Origin: Oscillospiraceae bacterium
Lineage (GTDB): Bacteria; Bacillota; Clostridia; Oscillospirales; Oscillospiraceae
Reading direction: 5' to 3'
Length of the DNA stretch: 64,000 bases
Assembly (NCBI GenBank): GCA_017519975.1
Contig: JAFWRM010000047.1
Coordinates: forward strand, 1 to 64,000
How positions within the stretch are numbered: position 1 is the stretch's first letter; every line of letters starts with the position of its first letter. This document shows, piece after piece, positions 58,207 through 64,000 of the stretch. A model generated the notes under the pieces. That model was not told the origin of the DNA. It made no database searches and saw only the letters and a program-made list of their open reading frames with translations. The position numbers were made by a program, and so were the translations under genes.

Positions 58207-58647
58207 TCAGCGCCTCCGGTTCCGCAGATGCCAGTAGGCGTCGCAGGCGCGGATCTCCTTCGCGGGGATCGCTTCGAAGGGAATGTACAGACCGGGAACC
58301 GCGGACAGGCCGGCGGCAAACATGGCGTCCGTGCGCCCAAGATCCATGACGCGGGTCCGTTCAAGCTCTTCCCGCGGGATGGGCCGCGGGCTGCAGTAGA
58401 CGCAGCGGGAGGAAAGGTCCACGATGAACAGATCGTCGGCGGAGGCCTGGAGCTCCCGGAACAGGCCTGGCCGTGCCTCCGGCATCCGCAGCCGGGATCG
58501 AACGTCCTGCGCGTCCCGGCAGCCGTCGAGAACCATTGCAAGGGCCAGGATGAACTCCCTGGAGCGGCCCGGTTCGGCGTCCATGAGCATGTACATTTCG
58601 GCGATCTCGGAATCCAGATAGATGCTGACTGCCGCGCGATGGGCCAT
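58207..58647 (-). CDS. Conserved-looking protein of unknown function, 146 residues
   Basis: Not recognised. A soluble protein starting MAHRAAVSIYLDSEIAEMYMLMDAEPG, then a helical stretch and a strand-rich half (ADDLFIVDLSSRCVYCSPRP, DLGRTDAMFAAGLSAVPGLYIPFEAIPAKEIRACDAYWHLR). Good RBS (AAGGAGG) 10 bp before the ATG, and only 17 bp after the DUF1836 gene, so the two are probably co-transcribed. A terminator follows about 100 bp later. Confidence 0.72.
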   Translation of the reverse strand: MAHRAAVSIYLDSEIAEMYMLMDAEPGRSREFILALAMVLDGCRDAQDVRSRLRMPEARPGLFRELQASADDLFIVDLSSRCVYCSPRPIPREELERTRVMDLGRTDAMFAAGLSAVPGLYIPFEAIPAKEIRACDAYWHLRNRRR

Positions 58648-58664
58648 GTCGGGACGCCTCCTTG

Positions 58665-59315
58665 TTATTCTTTCGGTTTTTCCGCCTCCGGCGTTTTTCT
58701 GGCGTGGTGATCTTCGATCTCGATGCTGCCGCCGTTTTCCAGCGTTTTGCCGTTCAGAAGCAGCAGCTTTTCCGCAAGAAGACGGGAAAAGCCCGCGAGG
58801 ATGGCGGAAAAGCGGATCAGATCCTCCGTGTCGTGGGCCGTAAGGGAGGTGTGATCGTCGTCGTGATCCAGAATGGCTCCCGCGGCGATGCGGATCTGCT
58901 CGTTGAAGTAGGTGGCGACCTGGTGGTGGCGCCGCGCGTAGGCGTTGTACGTTTCCTTCAGTTCCTCTTCGGACATTTCCACGGGCAGCATCGTCTGAAG
59001 GGTGGGGATACTGATGCTCTGCTTCAGGGAGCAGATCATGATCAGGTAGGCGATATGCACCCGATAGTATTTTTTCTTTATGGGCTCCGGCATGATCCGC
59101 TTGCGCACGTAGTTGTTGATGGCGGCGCCGGTGATGAACTGCGCCTCCTTCAGTTCCGGGGGCATGTAGTCCAGATAATCCTTCAGCAGGGAGATCACCT
59201 GTTCCATGTAAAGACCGAAATCGGGGATCTCATCCCACATGGGGAGGCGGTAGCTTTCCAGATACTTTTCCCAGCGGCGCAGCTTGCCGGCAATCAGTGC
59301 TTTATCATAGGGCAT
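58665..59315 (-). CDS. DUF1836 protein
   Basis: A 216-residue protein of the DUF1836 family, common in Clostridia. Signature parts are YRLPMWDEIPDFGLYMEQVISLLKDYL, FITGAAINNYVRKRIMPEPIKKKYYRVHIAYLIMICSLKQ and ISIPTLQTML. The middle resembles a MerR-like helix-turn-helix (TGAAINNYVRKRIMP), and the family is suspected to be regulatory. RBS AAAGGAG precedes the ATG. It has its own promoter. Confidence 0.92.
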   Translation of the reverse strand: MPYDKALIAGKLRRWEKYLESYRLPMWDEIPDFGLYMEQVISLLKDYLDYMPPELKEAQFITGAAINNYVRKRIMPEPIKKKYYRVHIAYLIMICSLKQSISIPTLQTMLPVEMSEEELKETYNAYARRHHQVATYFNEQIRIAAGAILDHDDDHTSLTAHDTEDLIRFSAILAGFSRLLAEKLLLLNGKTLENGGSIEIEDHHARKTPEAEKPKE

Positions 59316-59347
59316 GGACGCGTTCTCCTTTCCTTTTTTCCGTTTCC

Positions 59348-59375
59348 ATTATAACACGAACAGACGCCTCTGCAA
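59348..59375 (-). promoter_or_regulatory. Promoter of the DUF1836 gene
   Basis: Minus strand TTGCAG (59375-59370), 16 bp, TATAAT (59353-59348). The rest of 59376-59498 has no gene I can support. Confidence 0.75.
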
Positions 59376-59498
59376 GATGTCGAAAAAAAATAAACTGAAA
59401 TCTTGTTCTGCATATTAGATGACGCGAAAACAGACCGTGATCATAAAAAGACGGAAGGAAAAGCCGCAATGCCGGGGGAAGACGGCGGAAAAGGACGA

Positions 59499-59525
59499 TC
59501 CCGGGAAACGGAACGTTTCCCGGGA
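59499..59525 (-). terminator. Hairpin after proC
   Basis: TCCCGGGAAACG-N3-CGTTTCCCGGGA perfect stem, 20 bp past the proC stop. The downstream T run (CGTCCTTTTCC) is imperfect. Confidence 0.65.
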
Positions 59526-59545
59526 CCGCAGAACGACCGGAAGGG

Positions 59546-60349
59546 TCAGTTTTTCAGCTCGAGGGTCTTCTCGTAAGCGGCGATCACGGCGTCCATCACG
59601 GAGCCGCGGAACGCTCGCTCCTCCAGCACCCGCACCCCCTGGATGGTGGTCCCGCCGGGGGAGCAGACGGCGTCCTTCAGCTCATCGGGATGCCGGCCCG
59701 TCTCGAGGATCAGGGCGGCGGCGCCGAGGACCGTCTGTGCGGCCAGCTCCTGGGCGGCGCTGCGGGGCAGACCGCAGGCCACGCCGCCGTCCGCCAGCGC
59801 CTGGATGAAGAGGTCCGCGTAGGCGGGACCGCAGCCGGAAACGGCGCTGCCCGCGTCGATCATGCCTTCCGGCAGCGCCAGAAGGCGTCCCGCGCGGCTC
59901 AGGCAGGTGAGAAAACTGTGCAGCGCCTCATCGGATACGTCGGGACCGCAGGTGTACAGGATCATGCCCTGGCCGATGGCGGACGGCGTGTTGGGCATGA
60001 TGCGGATCACGGGATGATCGCCGCCGGCCATGGCCTGAACGGCGCTGACAGAGAGTCCGGCGGCCATGGAGACCAGCGTGCACGGCGTCTTTCTCTTCTC
60101 GAGCACGGGCGTCAGAGAATCCAGAAGCGCGGCAACGGCGTGGGGCTTGACGCCCAGGAACAGAAGGTCCGCCTTGGCCGCGGCCTCTTCATTGGACCCG
60201 CTGCGGCAGCCCAGACGCGCGGCCAGAGCCTCCGCCTTGGCCGCCGTGTGGTCGGCAAGGATCACGTCCGCGGGATCCACGGCCTGGCAGGCGGCCTGAG
60301 CCAGCGCTCCGCCCATGTTGCCCGTCCCGATAAAACCATAAACTGACAT
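59546..60349 (-). CDS. proC: Pyrroline-5-carboxylate reductase
   Basis: A 267-residue NAD(P)H enzyme for the last step of proline synthesis. Rossmann start YGFIGTGNMGGALAQA, VFLGVKP-type LLFLGVKPHAV, IRIMPNTPSAIGQGM and the signature SGCGPAYADLFIQALADGGVACGLPRSAAQELAAQTVLGAA, then SPGGTTIQGVRVLE. RBS AGGAGG. It is the last gene of the proB-proA-proC operon, 12 bp after proA. Confidence 0.96.
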   Translation of the reverse strand: MSVYGFIGTGNMGGALAQAACQAVDPADVILADHTAAKAEALAARLGCRSGSNEEAAAKADLLFLGVKPHAVAALLDSLTPVLEKRKTPCTLVSMAAGLSVSAVQAMAGGDHPVIRIMPNTPSAIGQGMILYTCGPDVSDEALHSFLTCLSRAGRLLALPEGMIDAGSAVSGCGPAYADLFIQALADGGVACGLPRSAAQELAAQTVLGAAALILETGRHPDELKDAVCSPGGTTIQGVRVLEERAFRGSVMDAVIAAYEKTLELKN

Positions 60350-60361
60350 GTTCGTTCCTCC

Positions 60362-61609
60362 TTATCGGATCTGGCCGGAGCCGTACACCACGTACTTCCG
60401 GCTGGTGAGTTCCTCCAGCCCCATGGGCCCTCTGGCGTGGAGCTTCTGGGTGGAGATGCCGATCTCGGCTCCCAGGCCGAACTCACCGCCGTCGGTGAAG
60501 CGGGTGGAGGCGTTTACGTATACGGCGGCGGCGTCCACGGCGTCGAGGAAGCGCTGCGCCTCGGTATAGTTGTTGGTCACGATGCATTCGGAGTGGCCGC
60601 TGCCGTGGGCGTTGATGAAGGCAATGGCCTCGTCGGAGCTCCGGACGGTGCGCACGGCCAGAATGTAGTCGCCGTACTCCGCGTCCCAGTCCTCCGGCTC
60701 CGCCGGAACGCCCCGGTCGCCGAGAACGGCAAGAGAGGGCGCGTCGCACCGGAGCTCCGTGTTCTCCCGGTCCAGCAGAGGCAGGGCCTTCTCCCAGAAC
60801 GCCCCGGCCACGTCCTCGTGGACCAGCACGCATTCCGCGGCGTTGCATACGGAGGGGCGGGAGCATTTGGCGTTGTACAGGATCCGGGCGCCCATGTCCA
60901 GATCGGCGTCCCGGTCGATGTAAACGTGGCATACGCCCTCACCGGTGCGGATCACGGGTACGCTGGCTTCGGCGGTCACGGCGCGGATCAGGCCGGCGCC
61001 GCCCCGCGGGATCAGCACGTCAACGAAGCGGTTCATGTGCATCAGCTCCCGCGCGGTCTCGCGGGAGGTATCCTGCACCAGGCTGATGCAGTTTTCCGGA
61101 AGGCCGGATTCCGTCAGCGCCCAGCGCATCAGGGCTACGGCGGCCTGATTGCTGCGGAAAGCCTCCTTGCCTCCGCGCAGGATGCAGGCGTTGCCGGATT
61201 TCAGGCACAGCGCGGCCGCGTCCGCCGTAACGTTGGGCCTGGCCTCATAGATGATGGCGATGACGCCCAGCGGTACGGCCCGACGGCTGATGATCAGGCC
61301 GTTGGGGCGGCGTTCCGTCCGGTCGGACTTGCCGATGGGGTCGGGCAGGGCCGCCACGCTGCGGATGCCATCGGCAATGGCGTCGATGCGGGCTTCCGTC
61401 AGGGTCAGACGGTCCAGCATGGCCCGGCTCATTCCGGCGGCCTCCGCCAGACGCACGTCCTCCCGGTTGGCTTCCAGCCAGCGGTCCTTGCCTTCCGTCA
61501 GCGTACGGGCAATGGCTTCCAGCGCCCGGTTCTTCAGATCGGTCCCGGCGGTCGCCAGGACCCGCGAGGCTTCCCGGGCGGCCGCGCCCTGCAGTTCCAG
61601 AGCTGTCAT
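60362..61609 (-). CDS. proA: Gamma-glutamyl phosphate reductase
   Basis: A 415-residue aldehyde-dehydrogenase-fold enzyme that reduces glutamyl-5-phosphate to the semialdehyde. Conserved parts are RRAVPLGVIAIIYEARPNVTADAAALCLKSGNACILRGGKEA, IPRGGAGLIRAV, the catalytic Cys in NAKCSRPSVCNAAECVLVH, and VYVNASTRFTDGGEFGLGAEIGISTQKLHARGPMGLEEL. Normal length. It lies 15 bp after proB. Confidence 0.97.
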   Translation of the reverse strand: MTALELQGAAAREASRVLATAGTDLKNRALEAIARTLTEGKDRWLEANREDVRLAEAAGMSRAMLDRLTLTEARIDAIADGIRSVAALPDPIGKSDRTERRPNGLIISRRAVPLGVIAIIYEARPNVTADAAALCLKSGNACILRGGKEAFRSNQAAVALMRWALTESGLPENCISLVQDTSRETARELMHMNRFVDVLIPRGGAGLIRAVTAEASVPVIRTGEGVCHVYIDRDADLDMGARILYNAKCSRPSVCNAAECVLVHEDVAGAFWEKALPLLDRENTELRCDAPSLAVLGDRGVPAEPEDWDAEYGDYILAVRTVRSSDEAIAFINAHGSGHSECIVTNNYTEAQRFLDAVDAAAVYVNASTRFTDGGEFGLGAEIGISTQKLHARGPMGLEELTSRKYVVYGSGQIR

Positions 61610-61624
61610 GATTCCACGCTCCTT

Positions 61625-62425
61625 TTATCTTCTGGGCGAGATGAACCGCGTGCCGACGGAATATCCTTCGACGATGCGGTACAGATCGTCCATGCGTTTT
61701 CCGTTGGTGATGACCATGTCGCACCCGCATTCGGTGGCGATGGCCGCCGCGCTGAGCTTGGTCGCCATGCCGCCGGTGCCGCGCCAGCTTCCGGCCTCTC
61801 CGGCCATCTCCAGGATCTCGGGCGTGAGGGAGTAGACTACGGGGATCAGGGCGGCGTCCGGATGCGTCCGGGGGTTGGCCTCGTACAGGCCGTCGATGTC
61901 GCTCAGCAGGATCAGAAGGTCGGCGCGGCAGAGCTTCGCCACGATGGCGGACAGCGTGTCGTTATCTCCCAGGATCTTGCCGGCGCCGGTCTCGATCTCC
62001 GCGGAGGAGACCGAGTCGTTTTCGTTCACGACGGGGATGATGCCCCGCTCCAGCAGCACGTCGAAGGTGTTGGTCAGGTGTTCGGCGCGGGCGGGGTCCT
62101 CCACGTCCTCCCCGGTGAGCAGGATCTGGGCGACGGAGGCGTTGTATTCGGAAAACAGCGTATCGTAAACGTGCATCATCCGGCACTGGCCGACGGCGGC
62201 CGCCGCCTGCTTGACGCGCAGCTCCTTCGGGCGTTCCGTGAGCCCCATTTTGGCCGTGCCCACGGCGATGGCGCCGGAGGTGACCAGAATGATCTCGTGG
62301 CCGGAGCCCTGAAGGTCGGCCAGGACCCGCGCGAGGCGTTCCATGGACCTCAGATCCATGGAGCCGGAATCGTGGGTGATGGTGGAAGTGCCGACTTTTA
62401 CGACGATGCGTTGTTTTTTCAGCAT
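61625..62425 (-). CDS. proB: Glutamate 5-kinase without PUA domain
   Basis: A 266-residue amino-acid-kinase fold enzyme, first step of proline synthesis. RIVVKVGTSTITHDSG, LVTSGAIAVGTAKMGL, LLTGEDV, IPVVNENDSVS, FGDNDTLSA-like LGDNDTLSAIVAKL, LLILLSDIDGLYEANPR and GTGGMATKLSAAAIATECG are present. It stops after the kinase domain, so the C-terminal PUA domain of the E. coli enzyme is missing, as in many Bacillota. TATAAT lies about 30 bp upstream on the minus strand. Confidence 0.96.
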   Translation of the reverse strand: MLKKQRIVVKVGTSTITHDSGSMDLRSMERLARVLADLQGSGHEIILVTSGAIAVGTAKMGLTERPKELRVKQAAAAVGQCRMMHVYDTLFSEYNASVAQILLTGEDVEDPARAEHLTNTFDVLLERGIIPVVNENDSVSSAEIETGAGKILGDNDTLSAIVAKLCRADLLILLSDIDGLYEANPRTHPDAALIPVVYSLTPEILEMAGEAGSWRGTGGMATKLSAAAIATECGCDMVITNGKRMDDLYRIVEGYSVGTRFISPRR

Positions 62426-62553
62426 GACTGTTCTCCTGACTGGTTATTATGAATAATTATACCATGCCCTGCGCTCCGTGAAAAGAGCCGCGCGCCTTCT
62501 CTTGAGGGGAGGAAAGCGGCGTGGTATGATGATCACGGAAAGGGGGCTGCGTA

Positions 62554-62802
62554 GTGGAATATGATCTGAAGCCGGGCGTCTACCGGCATTTCAAGGGCAA
62601 CTGCTATCAGCTGCTGGGGCTGGCCCGCCACAGCGAAACGCTGGAATGGATGGTCGTCTACCGGGCGCTGTATGGGGAGGAGGGCCTATGGGTCCGTCCG
62701 GCGGCCATGTGGTCGGAGACCGTCGAGCGCGGCGGAGTGACCGTGCCGCGCTTTACTTATCTGGGGGAAGCTCCAGCTGAAGATCCGCGGAGCGGATCGT
62801 AA
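62554..62802 (+). CDS. DUF1653 protein
   Basis: An 82-residue protein of the DUF1653 family: LKPGVYRHFKGNCYQLLGLARHSETLEWMVVYRALYGEEGLWVRPAAMW, then VPRFTYLGEAP. Small beta-rich protein of unknown role. GTG start with AAAGGGGG upstream. Its last 50 bp overlap the 3' end of the convergent Crp/Fnr gene on the other strand. Confidence 0.9.
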   Translation: MEYDLKPGVYRHFKGNCYQLLGLARHSETLEWMVVYRALYGEEGLWVRPAAMWSETVERGGVTVPRFTYLGEAPAEDPRSGS

Positions 62803-63442
62803 ACCGGTTCTTGTGATAGTCCAGAAGGCCGTCCTGCTTCATTTTTCCCAGTTCCTTTGAAAGCGCGCTGCGGTCCACGCCGAGATAGTCCGCCAGCTGC
62901 TGACGGTCGAAGGGAATGGTCAGATCTCTGGAGCCCTGCAGGTGCACCTCCCGGGACAGATAGCTGATCAGCCGGCCGCGGATGGTCTTGGAGGAGGTGT
63001 CCAGGATCCGCTGGGACAGCCGGATGTTCTTGCGGGAGGAGACGGTGACCAGATTGCGGATCACGTCCGTGTGACGCCCGCAGGGGGTGGGACAGGTGTG
63101 AAATACCTTCCGCACGTTCACGAACAGTACGCGGCTGTCCTTCACGGCAACGGCGTCCACCATCAGGGGCTCCTCCGGACAGCAGGCGTAGGATTCGGCA
63201 AATACGCCGCCGGGCCCCACCATGGCGAGAATGCTTTTCGTTCCCCACAGATCGTTGCTTTCGATCTGTACGGCGCCGGACAGCACGATGCCGATGTCCA
63301 CGTTCGTATCGCCCGTCAGATAGATCACGGAGCCGCGCGGGTATTCCGCCTCACGGAAGCCGAGGCAGGGGGCCATCGCCCGGATATCCTCCGGATCGAT
63401 GCCGCGGAACAGGAGCGTATCTGCCAGAAAATGAGGATCCAT
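62753..63442 (-). CDS. Crp/Fnr-family transcriptional regulator
   Basis: A 229-residue regulator. The N-terminal cyclic-nucleotide-binding-like barrel shows GFREAEYPRGSVIYLTGDTNVDIGIVLSGAVQIE and GPGGVFAESYACCPEEPLMVDAVA. The C-terminal HTH_Crp domain has DLTIPFDRQQLADYLGVDRSALSKELGKMKQDGLL. Cysteines at CCPEEP and CPTPCG might sense redox state. Divergent from a ferredoxin-like gene, its likely target. ATG at 63442 with GAAAGGA. Confidence 0.94.
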   Translation of the reverse strand: MDPHFLADTLLFRGIDPEDIRAMAPCLGFREAEYPRGSVIYLTGDTNVDIGIVLSGAVQIESNDLWGTKSILAMVGPGGVFAESYACCPEEPLMVDAVAVKDSRVLFVNVRKVFHTCPTPCGRHTDVIRNLVTVSSRKNIRLSQRILDTSSKTIRGRLISYLSREVHLQGSRDLTIPFDRQQLADYLGVDRSALSKELGKMKQDGLLDYHKNRFTIRSADLQLELPPDK

Positions 63443-63485
63443 GATGAATTCCTTTCGTGGTAATAACAACATATCGAACGGATTC

Positions 63486-63514
63486 ATTATAGTATGCTGT
63501 TTCCGTAAAGACAA
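63486..63514 (-). promoter_or_regulatory. Promoter of the Crp/Fnr gene
   Basis: Minus strand TTGTCT (63514-63509), 17 bp, TATAAT (63491-63486), in the 100-bp divergent gap with the ferredoxin-like gene. Confidence 0.8.
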
Positions 63515-63542
63515 GAGATAAGCGTCAGAAACGGAGGAACGC

Positions 63543-64000
63543 ATGATGGTACGAAAGATCATTCACATTGACGAGGAAAAGTGCACGGGCTGCGGCCTGT
63601 GCGCGGACGCCTGCCATGAGGGAGCCATCGAGATGGTGGACGGCAAGGCCAGACTGACCCGGGAAGACTACTGCGACGGGCTGGGGGACTGCCTGCCCGC
63701 ATGCCCGGCAGGAGCTATCACCTTTGAAGAACGCGAGGCCCCCGCGTACGACGCCGCCGCCGTACAGGCGGCGAAAGCGGAGAAGAAGATCGGGGAACAT
63801 GTCCACGCGGAGGGCGGCTGTCCCGGCAGCCGGATGCGCATGATGGGCAGAAAGCAGCCGGAAGCGGCGGCTGCTGCTCCCGCGGCCGAGGGACCGGCCG
63901 TGTCCCGGCTGGGCCAGTGGCCGTGCCAGATCAAGCTGGTGCCGGAGCACGCGCCGTTCTTTGACGGGGCCAGGGTGCTGGTCGCCGCGGACTGCACGGC
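63543..64000 (+). CDS. 4Fe-4S ferredoxin-like protein, cut by the window edge
   Basis: At least 152 residues, open at the right edge. Two clusters are seen: CTGCGLCADACHEGAIEM and CDGLGDCLPACPAGAITFEE, a 2[4Fe-4S] ferredoxin pattern with the second motif altered (CxxxxxCxxxC). A His/Gly/Ala linker leads into SRLGQWPCQIKLVPEHAPFFDGARVLVAADC, a region seen in clostridial ferredoxin-like proteins found beside Fnr-type regulators. RBS GGAGGAA precedes the ATG; a second ATG follows at once. It probably takes part in anaerobic electron transfer under the divergent regulator. Confidence 0.88.
   Translation, partial: MMVRKIIHIDEEKCTGCGLCADACHEGAIEMVDGKARLTREDYCDGLGDCLPACPAGAITFEEREAPAYDAAAVQAAKAEKKIGEHVHAEGGCPGSRMRMMGRKQPEAAAAAPAAEGPAVSRLGQWPCQIKLVPEHAPFFDGARVLVAADCT

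Overview
The window looks like a chromosomal piece of a GC-rich, anaerobic, single-membrane Bacillota bacterium, probably class Clostridia. The signs are a type II-A CRISPR-Cas locus with csn2, an AddAB-type recombination pair, YmdB, DUF1836, YczE and UPF0397 families, many Fe-S and flavin redox proteins, sigma-A promoters (TTGACA/TATAAT) and GGAGG ribosome binding sites. Species cannot be named from the sequence alone. High GC produces very long antisense open frames, which are left out.

Region 1 (1-6.6 kb) is a complete type II-A CRISPR-Cas system on the minus strand: cas9, cas1, cas2, csn2, leader, then an array that runs off the left edge (six complete 30-nt spacers). A divergent tracrRNA with a near-consensus promoter and an intrinsic terminator lies upstream of cas9. 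The leader ends in ATTTGAG, the integration anchor of classical II-A systems.

Region 2 (6.6-10.9 kb) holds an HxlR regulator divergent from two flavodoxin-like reductases, tRNA-Leu and tRNA-Gly, a compact lysis-like cassette (membrane/coiled-coil protein, holin, amidase with SPOR domain) between the two tRNAs, and a four-helix-bundle gene flanked by 54-bp direct repeats and small hairpins punctuated by TTTCAT.

Region 3 (10.9-18 kb) is a minus-strand operon headed by a WYL regulator, followed by an Fe-S aldo/keto reductase, a nitroreductase, a membrane carboxylesterase and a radical SAM protein, then a Gly/Pro-rich small membrane protein and an HTH protein. The WYL promoter carries an 18-bp inverted repeat with a close second copy at 6651-6668, upstream of the CRISPR locus.

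Region 4 (18-27 kb) has a five-gene peptide/nickel-type ABC importer (+) convergent with an ECF transporter (-) that has two paralogous S components. Region 5 (27-28.9 kb) is a more AT-rich patch with an HD-domain gene whose best start is CTG and a truncated alpha/beta hydrolase. Region 6 (28.9-36.9 kb) has an operon of a C_GCAxxG_C_C protein, a CoA-disulfide reductase/rhodanese and two MoaF-like proteins, beside a five-gene run DagK, YmdB, FabG, YggS and a divergent Mrp-type ATPase.

Region 7 (37-52 kb) carries the AddB-like and AddA-like genes, serC-serA, mtaB, and a set of cysteine desulfurase, RluA-type synthase, YdcF-type protein, DUF4186 and YczE. Region 8 (52-58 kb) is a cell-surface operon: DUF348 lipoprotein, repeat/transglutaminase protein (broken by a one-base frameshift), MBOAT acyltransferase and AlgJ/DHHW partner. 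Region 9 (58-64 kb) has DUF1836, proBAC, DUF1653 and an Fnr-type regulator divergent from a ferredoxin-like gene cut by the right edge. Functions are inferred from family motifs seen by eye; no database search was run.
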